DNA of 64,000 nucleotides from Peptostreptococcaceae bacterium (GCA_025210335.1 JAOARY010000067.1:1-64000); one strand, 5' to 3'; numbered from the stretch's first letter, positions 6,288 through 16,618 are shown. Made by a program: numbers and translations. Notes: a model not told the origin generated them from the sequence alone.

Positions 6288-8996
6288 ATGTCAAATGAAA
6301 ATCAACAGTCAATGAAGAATTATTATATTGTCAAATTAGATATTAGTTCAAAACAAAAATATATTTATTCTTCAAATAGATTGCAAGAAATAATAGGGGC
6401 ATCAAAGATTATAGAATTTATAACAGAAATGTTAGGTCGAGATGTGCTTCTTAAAATGAATAGGGATTCTTTTAATGAAGACTATGTATGCCTAAAAGAT
6501 TTAGAAGTTAAAGACATGAAGGACATAAATAAAAAGGCTTTTGAAAAGGTTTCAAATTTCTATACAAAAAAACGAAAAGAAGAACTTAAGTCTATCAAAG
6601 ATGGTTGTGAAGATTTTAAAAGTTCGTTAAGTGAAGAAAAACTAGATGAAATTACGAAAAAGTTTAAGTATAACAAGTTAGAGATAATTAAAGACCAAAA
6701 GTATTATTTTGAGAAATATGAAGAAGGATACAAAGAGGGGGATAAAGAATATACATATAATCCATATTCAAATGTATTGTTTGAAGCTGGTGGTAATGCT
6801 ATGTATATATTCAATAAAAAAGAACATGCACAGGAGTTTAATAAGAGAGTAAGTAGATTTGTTCTTAAATACTTTAAAGGTATTGAGCTTGTAAGCGTTA
6901 TCCAAAGATATAAGGAAGAGGCTCATTTTATCATTGATATTTTTGATGAGATAGAAAAGAAGATAACAGCAAAGAAGAATAAGAGAAATAATTATATAAA
7001 TACATTAAGCTTTGGATTTAATGAACTTTGTCCAAATACAAGAAATCCAGCTGGTTATGAAGTTGTTTATCCTTCAGATTATGAAAATGAAGCATTTAGA
7101 TCTAGTATACTTTCAAAAGAAGCATTTGATAAGAAGTTATTTTATAATCTTTTGATTAATTTAATTAGGATGATTAACGATGAAGAAAAAGAAAAAAACA
7201 AAAAGGATAAAGAAAATAATGAAGAAAATAATAATAACAAAGAAAAATTAAATATAAAAGAAAGATTAAGTAATAAGATATCAACTAAACGTTCAGGAAT
7301 GTACGCTGAAGCAAACTTACATTTTAATAATGATATTAGTTTTGATTATGATTTGGAAGCTACTACATTACAAGAATTATTTGATAGGTTCTATGAATTT
7401 AAGAATGTAAATAGACTTGGTAAATTAGATGATTTGAGTTCAAAAGATAAAAAGGAAATAACAGTAGAATTAGATAAATTAAGTGGCAAGAAAACAGAAG
7501 GTTCTTATATTGGTATTACTTGTTTGGATGGAAATTCTATGGGAGTAAAAGTCTTTGAGTTCAAAAATAGATACAATGATAAATATGATAAAAACGATAA
7601 AACTGATAAATTTGAAATTATAGATTATATAAAAAAAATAGATACAGAAAATAAGTTAGAGAAAAAATTAAAAGTAGAGAATATAGAATCTGATGATTGT
7701 TTTGATTTACTCTTTAATTTAACTAATGGTATAACAAATATGCTTAAATTAGATGATAATACAGATAATACGTTAATAGAACAACTTTTAGAAACATCTA
7801 ATGATGATTCTAAATATATTAGAGAAAAAATACAATTTGCGAATAAAGAATATTTAAAAGAATATATAATATTTACAAGTTCTATTAAAAATGCTTATAC
7901 ACAAGCTTTTGAAGATTTGAAAAGAGAAATATACGAATATAAATATGAACATGAATCAAACAAAAATAATGAAGAAGATGGTTCTGTACTTCCTATAGTA
8001 CCAGTTATATTAGCTGGAGATGATATATCTTTCTTATCTTTTGGAAAATATTCAATAGAAATAACTAGAAAATATATTAATCATCTTTGTAAGCAAAGCT
8101 TTATTGATGACAAAGATATAAATATAGCTGATATTATGGGAAAATTATATGTTTGTTCGGGAACAGCAATAATACCAAGAAATTATCCATTTGCTCAAGG
8201 TGTTAAAATTGCAAGTGCTTTAGAGAGTAGTACAAAGAAAAGACTTACAGAAATGAAAAAGACAAAGTTAGAAGCAGTAGAATTTAAAGATAGAAATGAT
8301 ACTTATTTAGAAAGTGCTGTTTTTAAAGCATTTAAGGATAAGTTTGAAAATGAATCTGCTTGGTATCATAATTTAGCAATTAGAAAGAAAGAAGATAATA
8401 ATACTAAACTAGTAATGATTAGACCAAATACAAAGGATAATACTATATCAAAATATGATGCATCTTTAATGGATTGGCAAATAGTAAGAGGAGATACTAA
8501 TACAGAGATTGACTCATTTAGAAATAGTAATTTAACAAATAGACCTTACCTTATTTATGATGAATATGATGCTAGAAATGAGAAAAACTATAAACCTAAA
8601 GAAAATATAAATAAAGATGAAGATATTAACTTTAAAGATAGTGATTGTTATGATTTTTCTTTCTTAGAGCAATTAGAAAAAGAAAAAAATTATAGAAGTG
8701 ATACTAAAGAGTTAAAAATACTATTTGATATATCTTTACTAAAACATATTCAAAATGAAGTACAAAAAGGAGAAAGAAATTCTATATATTCAAAATTGAT
8801 GAGATCATTTAAAGACTCACAAGAAAGTGCTTTATTAGTAGAACTTAAACATAACTTAAGTAATGAGAAAAAAGATGAAAATAAAATTAATTTAGGAATG
8901 ACAAACCTTAGAAAAATAATACATGATGCAATAGAAGTAAAAGGTTTTTTTGATGAATTGGAATTAGACCCTGAAATTAAAAATGATAAAAATTAA
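6288..8996 (+). CDS. Cas10-like protein (double palm domain, AGDD motif, no HD domain)
   Basis: 902 residues. The N-terminal part reads like the first palm domain of Cas10/Cmr2: RLQEIIGASKIIEFITE (31-47) and LFEAGGNAMYIF (164-175). The second palm carries ITCLDGNSMGVKVFE (410-424), matching the DGDxMG metal site, and PVILAGDDISFLSFG (572-586), an AGDD form of the cyclase GGDD motif. LYVCSGTAIIPRNYPFAQG follows at 620-638. Both acidic motifs of a nucleotide cyclase are kept, so second-messenger synthesis is possible. I see no N-terminal HD nuclease motif and no obvious zinc knuckle. A Lys/Asn-rich insert lies at about 298-325. In type III CRISPR systems Cas10 is the large subunit that makes cyclic oligoadenylates on target RNA binding. 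It is first of nine tightly spaced genes and is followed by RAMP genes, but no array is present. Confidence 0.75.
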   Translation: MSNENQQSMKNYYIVKLDISSKQKYIYSSNRLQEIIGASKIIEFITEMLGRDVLLKMNRDSFNEDYVCLKDLEVKDMKDINKKAFEKVSNFYTKKRKEELKSIKDGCEDFKSSLSEEKLDEITKKFKYNKLEIIKDQKYYFEKYEEGYKEGDKEYTYNPYSNVLFEAGGNAMYIFNKKEHAQEFNKRVSRFVLKYFKGIELVSVIQRYKEEAHFIIDIFDEIEKKITAKKNKRNNYINTLSFGFNELCPNTRNPAGYEVVYPSDYENEAFRSSILSKEAFDKKLFYNLLINLIRMINDEEKEKNKKDKENNEENNNNKEKLNIKERLSNKISTKRSGMYAEANLHFNNDISFDYDLEATTLQELFDRFYEFKNVNRLGKLDDLSSKDKKEITVELDKLSGKKTEGSYIGITCLDGNSMGVKVFEFKNRYNDKYDKNDKTDKFEIIDYIKKIDTENKLEKKLKVENIESDDCFDLLFNLTNGITNMLKLDDNTDNTLIEQLLETSNDDSKYIREKIQFANKEYLKEYIIFTSSIKNAYTQAFEDLKREIYEYKYEHESNKNNEEDGSVLPIVPVILAGDDISFLSFGKYSIEITRKYINHLCKQSFIDDKDINIADIMGKLYVCSGTAIIPRNYPFAQGVKIASALESSTKKRLTEMKKTKLEAVEFKDRNDTYLESAVFKAFKDKFENESAWYHNLAIRKKEDNNTKLVMIRPNTKDNTISKYDASLMDWQIVRGDTNTEIDSFRNSNLTNRPYLIYDEYDARNEKNYKPKENINKDEDINFKDSDCYDFSFLEQLEKEKNYRSDTKELKILFDISLLKHIQNEVQKGERNSIYSKLMRSFKDSQESALLVELKHNLSNEKKDENKINLGMTNLRKIIHDAIEVKGFFDELELDPEIKNDKN

Positions 8997-9017
8997 GTCT
9001 GAAAGGGAGGTATGTAT

Positions 9018-11633
9018 ATGTATAGACACAAGTTTGAGATGGAACTTCTTTCAGATACTACATTTGGAAGTGGAGAATCAAAAAATGGTGTAGTTAATAC
9101 AGAAGTATTAAGAGATAGTGATGGATTTCCTTATTTACATGGAAAAACATTTAAAGGGTTTTTAAGAGAATCTTATGAAAGATATTTAAAAGGTATCTTG
9201 GGTGATAATTTTTTGAATAAAAACTTTGGTATTGCTGGGTACAAGGATGAGAATATTTATTCAAAAGAAAATTATGGAGAATTTAAATTCAGTAATATAA
9301 CTTTGAATGGGGAGCTAAAGAAAAATATTAAATCTTTATTTGAAAATAAATATGGAAAAACATTAAAAAAGAAAGATTTAAAAAGATTTATAGAGATTTA
9401 TTTGATGGATGATATTACAAGTACAAAAATGGATGAAAATGGGGTAGCAAAAGATAAAAGCTTAAGAGTCACTAGAGTAATAAAAAAAGGGGCTATATTT
9501 GAAGGCTATATAGAAACAAAAGAAATATTAGGTACAGATGATATTAAAAATTTAGAACTCTTATTAAAATCATTAACTCAAGTAGGTGTAAATAAAAGTA
9601 GAGGAAAAGGATTAGTTAAAATTACTTTGAAAAGTTCAAACGAAGAAGTTAAAGAAACTAAATTTAATTCTTTAAAAAATGAAGAAGGAAAATATTTATT
9701 TTATGAATTAAAACTTGATGAACCCGTTAAGATAGCAACGAGTAATGCACAATATGACTATGAAGAAACAAAAAAATATATAAATGGGTCTGCTATTAGA
9801 GGTTTTGTTATAAATAGTATATTAAATAATAACGAAGAAGGTAATAAACTTAATCATTCACAAAAAAGAGATTTACTTAAAAATGTATATTTTTACAATT
9901 GTTATCCATTTAAAACTCTACATGATGATAAATTAAAATTATATTCATTTCCAACACCAAATATATATGTTACAACAAAGGACTTTACAAAAGATCAGGA
10001 TATAAAAATATATAAAATGGATAATGTTGACTCAATAGACAACAATGGATTAAAGACTGGTAAATTTAAACTAAAATATCAAGATAGTATAAAAAGAGAA
10101 AAAGAACCTTTTGTTCATGGTCTTAGTAAAGGTAAATTTTCTTGTTACTTGGATAAAGAGACAATAGAAGATAATACTACTATAAAAAATAATTTACTTG
10201 ATAATAATTGTAATTATTTATTATCTTTTGACACAAAAACTACTTATAAAATACACCATACGAAAAGAGAACATTTTGAAAATATCTATAGATATGAAGC
10301 ATTAGAAGAAGGTCAAAGTTTTTATGGTTTTGTAGATATTGGCAAACTATTAAATGATAGTAAAAATCAGGATGATATTAAAGAATCCAATTTTTTAATT
10401 GAAAAAATTGAAGCTATTTTTAAGAAAGGTCCTATGTATATAGGAGGATCTAGGAACTCTGGTTACGGAAAAGTAAGCATAACTAATTTGGAATATATAA
10501 ATAATTTAAAAGATAAGTTGAACTTCATGAAATTAAGTAATACAAAAAGAACAAAGGATAACGGAAAAAAACATTTGGACTTATTTTATTTTACAGATAC
10601 ATTGTTAAGAGATAATTATAATAATATTACTTTAGATATTTCTCAAGTTAAAGAGTTTGAAGAGATTGAAACTTTTGGACAAGCAAAGAATCAAAAACAG
10701 GATAATGAAGATAAAGATCAACCTCTAATAATATCATCTATAAATAAAACTATTGCAAAAGGTTTTAATGCAAAATGGCAGTCAAGTACCCCTTCGCTAG
10801 TAGCTATTGAAAATGGAAGTTGTTTAAGAATTATTACGAATGAAAATGCTAATAATCAATTAGAAAATGAAGCTGTTGATAAAAATATACTTTCATTAGG
10901 AGATAGAAAAGAAGATGGTTTTGGTCTTGCTTTAATAAATCCTTGTTTTATGGATTCAGATTGTATTATGAAATTTAATGATTTTATAAATTATAGTGAT
11001 TTCAATAAAATTCATGAAGATAGTAAAAATAATGAAAAAAATGATTCTAAAGATGATAAAAATAATAATATTAAAATTGAAAATATTAAAAATAAAAAAT
11101 TATTTGTAGATGCATATATAGACTTAGCAATAGAAAAAACAGTAGCAAAAATTATAAATAAACAAAATGAAGATAAAGATAATAATGAGAAAGATAATAA
11201 AAACAAAGCAACAAAAAATCAATTAAATCAATTTTTAAATGCATTAACTAAAGCTATATTTGAAGATGAAAATAGTATAAAAAAAGAAGATGGACAGCCA
11301 GTAAGAGCAATAGAAGAAATAAGAGAATTTCTTGAAGATGGAAGTGAATTGACTAGGAACTTTGATAGAGGAGAAACAAAAAGAAATCTTCTTAATTATG
11401 AGATATTTAAAGGGTTTAAAATAAAAGATTTTAATAATGGGAAATATTCGCAAACAAAAGAAGAAAATATTAAAATAATTAAGGATTCTGTAAAAGAAAA
11501 AGAAGTTATTGAATTTCTTGAAAAAACAAAAGCTATAATTGATTTATTTTCAATAACTAATAGAAATAAAGAATTATATGAATTAAAACTAGCTAAAGAA
11601 ATGCTTTATTACAAAATAAGAATAATGAATTAA
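9018..11633 (+). CDS. Csx10-like RAMP-superfamily protein
   Basis: About 871 residues. The GGGAGG site is 7 nt from ATG 9018 but only 1 nt from ATG 9012, so the later start is chosen. Three RAMP-type units can be seen: an opening ferredoxin-like strand with LHGKTFKGFLRES and the glycine-rich loop VGVNKSRGKGLVKI (about 190-203); a second unit ending in YIGGSRNSGYGKVSI (about 474-488); and a third with ILSLGDRKEDGFGLALI (about 625-640). IYRYEALEEGQSFYGFVDI is the 'E..G..F.G.I' strand typical of Csx10/Cas5-like RAMPs. A charged helical tail follows. In type III-D effectors Csx10 caps the guide RNA 5' end. It begins 21 nt after the Cas10-like gene. Assignment to Csx10 rather than another RAMP group is inference. 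Confidence 0.65.
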   Translation: MYRHKFEMELLSDTTFGSGESKNGVVNTEVLRDSDGFPYLHGKTFKGFLRESYERYLKGILGDNFLNKNFGIAGYKDENIYSKENYGEFKFSNITLNGELKKNIKSLFENKYGKTLKKKDLKRFIEIYLMDDITSTKMDENGVAKDKSLRVTRVIKKGAIFEGYIETKEILGTDDIKNLELLLKSLTQVGVNKSRGKGLVKITLKSSNEEVKETKFNSLKNEEGKYLFYELKLDEPVKIATSNAQYDYEETKKYINGSAIRGFVINSILNNNEEGNKLNHSQKRDLLKNVYFYNCYPFKTLHDDKLKLYSFPTPNIYVTTKDFTKDQDIKIYKMDNVDSIDNNGLKTGKFKLKYQDSIKREKEPFVHGLSKGKFSCYLDKETIEDNTTIKNNLLDNNCNYLLSFDTKTTYKIHHTKREHFENIYRYEALEEGQSFYGFVDIGKLLNDSKNQDDIKESNFLIEKIEAIFKKGPMYIGGSRNSGYGKVSITNLEYINNLKDKLNFMKLSNTKRTKDNGKKHLDLFYFTDTLLRDNYNNITLDISQVKEFEEIETFGQAKNQKQDNEDKDQPLIISSINKTIAKGFNAKWQSSTPSLVAIENGSCLRIITNENANNQLENEAVDKNILSLGDRKEDGFGLALINPCFMDSDCIMKFNDFINYSDFNKIHEDSKNNEKNDSKDDKNNNIKIENIKNKKLFVDAYIDLAIEKTVAKIINKQNEDKDNNEKDNKNKATKNQLNQFLNALTKAIFEDENSIKKEDGQPVRAIEEIREFLEDGSELTRNFDRGETKRNLLNYEIFKGFKIKDFNNGKYSQTKEENIKIIKDSVKEKEVIEFLEKTKAIIDLFSITNRNKELYELKLAKEMLYYKIRIMN

Positions 11634-11649
11634 AAAGGTGGTGATATAA

Positions 11650-13374
11650 ATGGATTATCAAAATAAAGTAAAAAGATATATTATAAAAATGAAAAACGTA
11701 TCTCCGTTAATAATTGGAACTGGAGAAGATGGAATTGAAGGATTATTAACTAGAGATAAGAAAGCGTTGATACAAGGAAGTAGTATAGCTGGATTATTTA
11801 GATCGTTTCTTATTGAAATACTTAAAAATGAAAAGGATTCAAAAGTAATAAGAGAAATACAAGAGGTTTATAAAGCGGTCTATCATGAATATATCACAGA
11901 TAACCGAACGTATATAAATAAAAAACCAGTATTTCAGACTATAGATCAATCGAATTTTATATCTATTGGCGACAAAAATATTATAGATAAAGAATTGGTT
12001 AATATAAACAAAAAAAATTCGACGGTTTATTTTTATGATTTTTATTCTACTAAAGAATTAGAAGGTAAGGATTATTTAAATAGAGCACATACAAAAATGG
12101 ATGAAAAAACAGGCACTACAGAAGCTGGAAGTTTGTTTGAACAATATAAATTAGCAAAAGGTTTAGAATTTATTAGTTTTATAGATTTAAGAAAATTCGA
12201 TAATGACAATAATGAACAAAATAAAAATAATAATGAAAATGATGAAGCTATATATAAATTAACAGATCAATACTTGTCCTTATTTATATATAAATTAACA
12301 AATGAGAGTATATCAGTAGGTGCTAAGACTAACTTTGGTTGCGGAAAGTTCAATGGGGAATCTTATTTTCATGAATTTAATTTTGATTATGATGATAATA
12401 ATGAAAAACTGAAAGAAGAAGAAAAAAGAGAAGTTTTATCAAAATATTTATCAGATCAAGAAAATTTATTATCAGGTGAAATAGAAAGTAACTTCAACAA
12501 ATTAAAAGATAGTAAAGATAGTAAAAATTATAAACCGTTATCGGTTGATTTGGATACTGATGATAATATGATGATATTTGAATTAGAGTTTTATTGTGAA
12601 GATGGAATGTTGATAAAAAGTTCAAAACCTAAAAAAATAAATGGTAAAACAGTAACATCTTCATATGAAGAAAATGATAATTATATAATACCTTCATCTT
12701 CTATTAAAGGAATACTTAGAAATCAAATTAATAGTGTAAATGAATCACTTAAGAGATTAAAACAAGATAATAACTATGATATATCAAATATATACGATGA
12801 TATTATAACTTATATATTTGGCGGGTCATTAAAAGAAGACAATAAAAAGAAAAAAGATAAAAGTGACGAAGAAGATAAAAAAGATGAAAAAGATGAAAAT
12901 TTAAAAACTATTAATATCAAAGGAAAAGCAAAATTCGAAGATATAGAATTTGATAATTATAGAGAGGCAGAAGATATAAGTAGTGTCAAATCTAATATTC
13001 CAATAATATTTACCAAACCTAGAATAAAGATAGATAGATTTACTGGTGGAGCTATGAATGGAACAGTATTTAAGGAACAGCTTGTTATTATACCTAAGGA
13101 TTATGATAATAAACCAAAAATAAGAATAAAAATAGATAATAATGCAAATGAAATTGCAAAAGGATATATATTAATGGCATTAAGAGATCTTGCGAATAAT
13201 AAAATAACAATTGGTTCTGGTGCTAATGTTGGATATGGTTTTATAAATCCTGTATCGTTAAAAATTACAAAACACAAAAATGATTATATATATTATTTTG
13301 AAGAACAAAATAGCAATAATACAGTTGCAGAAAATGAATTTAGTAAAATAATACAAAGTATAGTTAATAATTAA
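11650..13374 (+). CDS. Double Cas7-like RAMP fusion (Cas7-2x-like)
   Basis: 574 residues containing two Cas7/Csm3-like units. Unit 1: SPLIIGTGEDGIEGLLTRD, then ALIQGSSIAGLFRSFL (39-54) and a glycine-rich loop GAKTNFGCGKFNG (about 223-235). Unit 2: IIPSSSIKGILRNQI (about 345-359), IKIDRFTGGAMNGTVFKEQL (about 457-476) and ITIGSGANVGYGFI (about 515-528). The 'PGSS-KG-R' and 'DR-TGGA-G-LF' motifs are Cas7 signatures. Fused double Cas7 proteins are known in type III-D variants, where each unit holds guide RNA and may cut target RNA. I cannot place the Csm3 Asp33 equivalent with confidence. A Lys/Asp/Glu-rich insert lies at about 397-420. 17 nt separates it from the Csx10-like gene. Confidence 0.7.
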   Translation: MDYQNKVKRYIIKMKNVSPLIIGTGEDGIEGLLTRDKKALIQGSSIAGLFRSFLIEILKNEKDSKVIREIQEVYKAVYHEYITDNRTYINKKPVFQTIDQSNFISIGDKNIIDKELVNINKKNSTVYFYDFYSTKELEGKDYLNRAHTKMDEKTGTTEAGSLFEQYKLAKGLEFISFIDLRKFDNDNNEQNKNNNENDEAIYKLTDQYLSLFIYKLTNESISVGAKTNFGCGKFNGESYFHEFNFDYDDNNEKLKEEEKREVLSKYLSDQENLLSGEIESNFNKLKDSKDSKNYKPLSVDLDTDDNMMIFELEFYCEDGMLIKSSKPKKINGKTVTSSYEENDNYIIPSSSIKGILRNQINSVNESLKRLKQDNNYDISNIYDDIITYIFGGSLKEDNKKKKDKSDEEDKKDEKDENLKTINIKGKAKFEDIEFDNYREAEDISSVKSNIPIIFTKPRIKIDRFTGGAMNGTVFKEQLVIIPKDYDNKPKIRIKIDNNANEIAKGYILMALRDLANNKITIGSGANVGYGFINPVSLKITKHKNDYIYYFEEQNSNNTVAENEFSKIIQSIVNN

Positions 13375-13391
13375 GAAAGTAGGTGAGCAAA

Positions 13392-14102
13392 TTGAATCAA
13401 TTATCTTTTGAAACAAATTTAGAGGGTGATTCTATTAGTAATTTAATTAAGAAATTAGAAAATACCAAAATAGAAGATTTAATAAATGGTTTACAAAATG
13501 AATGTAATATCTATGATGAATTTAAATATGCATATATAAATTCATTTGAGTATTTAGAAATTGTAGAATTACAAAAAATAAAAGAGTTTATTGATGCTAA
13601 TGATAATATTAAAAATAGTGAAGAAAATAATAATATTAAAGATATATTAGGCACAAATATATTAGATATAATTGAAATTAGATTTTTTCACAATAAAAAT
13701 AAAGAAATTGATAAAGAACAAAAAGATATCTTAAGTGAAGATGATAAAGAATTAAGAATATTTTTGAATGGAGACACAGTAAATATAAAAAAAATAGATA
13801 AAGAAAGTATTGCTAAAAAAATAAAAGAAATAGAAAAAACAGAAGAAAAGGACAAAAATAAAAAAGAAGAAGAAATAGATTTCGTAAAAGAACAACAAGT
13901 TCTTAGAAAACATAAATTCAAAAATCATTCTGATTTCATAATAGATAAAAATGATAAAAAATCTAAAATATTATTAGAGCTTAAACATATATTGCATTAT
14001 GATGATGATGGTCAAGCTTTTGTCATAGATACAATTATGAATAGGCTATATAGAGATAAACGTAAATATGAAGACAAAGAAGACAAAGATAATGAAAAAT
14101 AA
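13392..14102 (+). CDS. Small helical protein, candidate Cas11-like small subunit
   Basis: About 236 residues from TTG 13392. A GTG at 13383 overlaps the AGGTG ribosome site and is less likely. Highly charged, predicted largely alpha-helical, with no recognisable enzyme motif. A Lys/Glu-rich stretch (about 140-165) precedes a C-terminal helical part beginning RKHKFKNHSDFIIDK. I do not recognise a family. Its place between the double Cas7 gene and the first TIGR03986-like gene, its size and its helical nature make it a candidate for the small subunit (Cas11: Csm2/Cmr5-like) of the effector complex. It could equally be a family-specific accessory such as a Csx19-like protein. It lies 17 nt after the preceding stop, in the same operon. 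Confidence 0.45.
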   Translation: MNQLSFETNLEGDSISNLIKKLENTKIEDLINGLQNECNIYDEFKYAYINSFEYLEIVELQKIKEFIDANDNIKNSEENNNIKDILGTNILDIIEIRFFHNKNKEIDKEQKDILSEDDKELRIFLNGDTVNIKKIDKESIAKKIKEIEKTEEKDKNKKEEEIDFVKEQQVLRKHKFKNHSDFIIDKNDKKSKILLELKHILHYDDDGQAFVIDTIMNRLYRDKRKYEDKEDKDNEK

Positions 14103-14122
14103 TAAGAAAGGAGGGATATACT

Positions 14123-16618
14123 TTGAGTAATGATTATACACGTTATGCAACATCTCCTTATAATTTTATTCCTTTTCCAAAACAAGTAGTATATAGATAT
14201 GATAGTTTTGATGATTTACCAACGCATAACATAAGATTTGATAATAATTTACTAACAGGAGTTATTGATTATTCAATAAAATGTATTACACCGTTGTTTA
14301 TAAGTGATGGAAATGAAGATAATCCAAATTTCTTTAATATAAATGATGAATATATGATACCAGGAAGTACATTAAGAGGGAGAATAAGAACAAATAGCGA
14401 GATATTATCTCATTCTTATCCTGAATTTATAGAAGATCAAAAATTATGGTTTAGAGGTTTGGCTGACAAATCCAAAAAAATTCGAAATGAATATGAAGAA
14501 TTATTGAAAGAAGAATTTCAAAAAGTTAGGAAAGCAAAGATTACGGACTTTGTTAAAGCTGGTTATTTAATTAGAACAAAATCTAATAAATATGAAATAA
14601 TAAAAGCAAATGAAGATGATTATGGAAATAGTTTCAAACAAGTTCCAGAAGTATTTTTAAGAAATAAAATAAATAATAATAAATATCATGACATGTTTAT
14701 GTTTGAAGAAGATACACCTTGGGGTGATATTAATGATATTAAACAAAATAAAAGAATCCAAAAATTTCAGAAACAAAAAGAAATAGGTCGAATTTTAAAA
14801 GATTATCAAAATAATCATTATAAGCCTTATTTTGCTTATGTTGATTATAGTATTGATTCCAAAAATCATCTATTAGATATAAAAATTAAAGATAATGATG
14901 AAAAAAATTGTGGAATGCTTATGAATAGTTCTTCAATGGGAAGTAAACAAAATCACTATCTTGTATTTAAGGAAAGTTCTGAACATATAGAGGTTTCAAA
15001 TGATGTAATTGATAGTTTTTCTATGAATGTCTTGTATCAACAAAAGAATAAAGATAACTATATGCCATTTGATTACAATATAAATTCAGATATAGACCTT
15101 AGAAATTTACCGAATAATGTTAAAGTACCTGTGTTTTATAAACTTAGTGAATATAATAATAATAATAAGTTTGTTAGTGCAATTGGTTTCACACCATATA
15201 TGAAATTACCTTTTAAATATTCTATTTTAGATGGTATAGATATCTATAATCATGATTATAAAAAGATTGATTATGCTAATGCAATTTATGGATTTACCAA
15301 TAAAGAATTCAGTTATAATAATAAAAAATCCTATAAAGGAAGAGTTTATTTTGAAAATGCTAGATTAGAAAATGAATCAAAAGATAAATGCACTAAAAAG
15401 AATTATAATAAAATTTTATCAAATCCGAAGATAACAGCATTTCAAATGTATATAAATCAAGAAAATGATGATATTAATAGGCTAAAAACTTATAATGATA
15501 TAGATTTTAAATTAAGAGGATATAAGTTCTATTGGTTAAAAGAAAAGATATATGAAGCAGATAAACATTTAGATCAAAGAGCAAAGAGCAATATGAAAAT
15601 ACAAACAAGAATAAATGCTTTGATGAGTTCGAATGATAATAATCTGGTATTTAAAAGTAAAATTCACTTTAAAAACCTTACTAAAGATGAATTAGGATTA
15701 CTTTTATATTCTATAAGACCTTTTGAAGATGGAAGAGAAAATATAGGTCAAGGAAAACCTTTTGGTTTTGGTCAAGTGGAATTAAATATTGATGATATTC
15801 ATTTTGATGGTGATTTTGATAGTTATGAATTTAAATATGATTATACTAAAGATAAATTTCTTGAATTTTTTAAATTTGTAGAGCCTAAAGAAAATATAGG
15901 ATTAAATGAAAAAAAGGTATTATTAGAAAAAACAATAGAAAACTTCAAGCAAGAGTTTGTTAATAAATTTAATGATATAAACTCAAAAGAAACATATAAA
16001 TTACAATTTAACTCTGAGAACAATACAACTTTATGGGCATTATATGAAAGTAAATCAAAGATAATAAAAGAAAAAGATTTTGAAGAATATAATTATATGA
16101 ATTTAAAAGATTTTAAAGAGAGAAAAGTTCTTCCTATGATGAACCAAAGAGTAGATGAAAATCTAAGAGAACAAACTAATTTAAAAGATGAATTGGAAGG
16201 ATTGAAGAAATTGTTAGAATTAGGTAAAAATGAAAATAGGATTCTTTCGCCTGAAGAAGATATATTATTTAATTCTAATATATATGTAATTTCAAATAGC
16301 AAGGAAGATGAAGAAAAGTTACGAAAAGCTATTAAGGATTTCAAAAGGGTTGAATATATATTAATACAAGATTTGAATAGAATAAGATACAATTCATATG
16401 ATCTTATTTTATTTAATAATTTGGATGGACAAAGAGAAGAAAATAAAATTAACAACACAATGGCTTTTAAAAAAGTTGCGTATTTATACTTTAATGATAA
16501 AAATGTTAGGTTAAATCTTACAAAAGAAGGCTATACTTATAGTTATGCTTCAGTATTATCAACTGTTAGAAGAAGTATTATAGATTTACTGATTTATAGG
16601 AAAAATATAGAGGAATAG
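14123..16618 (+). CDS. TIGR03986-type RAMP protein, copy 1, with C-terminal alpha/beta domain
   Basis: 831 residues; TTG start behind a strong AAAGGAGGG site. Opens with SPYNFIPFPKQVVYRYDS, then ITPLFISDGNEDNPNF (55-70) and YMIPGSTLRGRIRTNSEIL (77-95), the 'PGSTLRG' RAMP motif. GFTPYMKLPF follows (about 356-365), and near 526-556 IGQGKPFGFGQVEL closes the RAMP core. This is the signature of TIGR03986, described as a CRISPR-associated RAMP family. Residues about 711-831 form a separate alpha/beta domain (IYVISNSKEDEEKLRKAI; YDLILFNNLDG; VAYLYFNDKNVRL). The same domain recurs at the end of the paralogue at 20808. It pairs with the ATPase that follows, and the pair is repeated downstream. Confidence 0.72.
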   Translation: MSNDYTRYATSPYNFIPFPKQVVYRYDSFDDLPTHNIRFDNNLLTGVIDYSIKCITPLFISDGNEDNPNFFNINDEYMIPGSTLRGRIRTNSEILSHSYPEFIEDQKLWFRGLADKSKKIRNEYEELLKEEFQKVRKAKITDFVKAGYLIRTKSNKYEIIKANEDDYGNSFKQVPEVFLRNKINNNKYHDMFMFEEDTPWGDINDIKQNKRIQKFQKQKEIGRILKDYQNNHYKPYFAYVDYSIDSKNHLLDIKIKDNDEKNCGMLMNSSSMGSKQNHYLVFKESSEHIEVSNDVIDSFSMNVLYQQKNKDNYMPFDYNINSDIDLRNLPNNVKVPVFYKLSEYNNNNKFVSAIGFTPYMKLPFKYSILDGIDIYNHDYKKIDYANAIYGFTNKEFSYNNKKSYKGRVYFENARLENESKDKCTKKNYNKILSNPKITAFQMYINQENDDINRLKTYNDIDFKLRGYKFYWLKEKIYEADKHLDQRAKSNMKIQTRINALMSSNDNNLVFKSKIHFKNLTKDELGLLLYSIRPFEDGRENIGQGKPFGFGQVELNIDDIHFDGDFDSYEFKYDYTKDKFLEFFKFVEPKENIGLNEKKVLLEKTIENFKQEFVNKFNDINSKETYKLQFNSENNTTLWALYESKSKIIKEKDFEEYNYMNLKDFKERKVLPMMNQRVDENLREQTNLKDELEGLKKLLELGKNENRILSPEEDILFNSNIYVISNSKEDEEKLRKAIKDFKRVEYILIQDLNRIRYNSYDLILFNNLDGQREENKINNTMAFKKVAYLYFNDKNVRLNLTKEGYTYSYASVLSTVRRSIIDLLIYRKNIEE

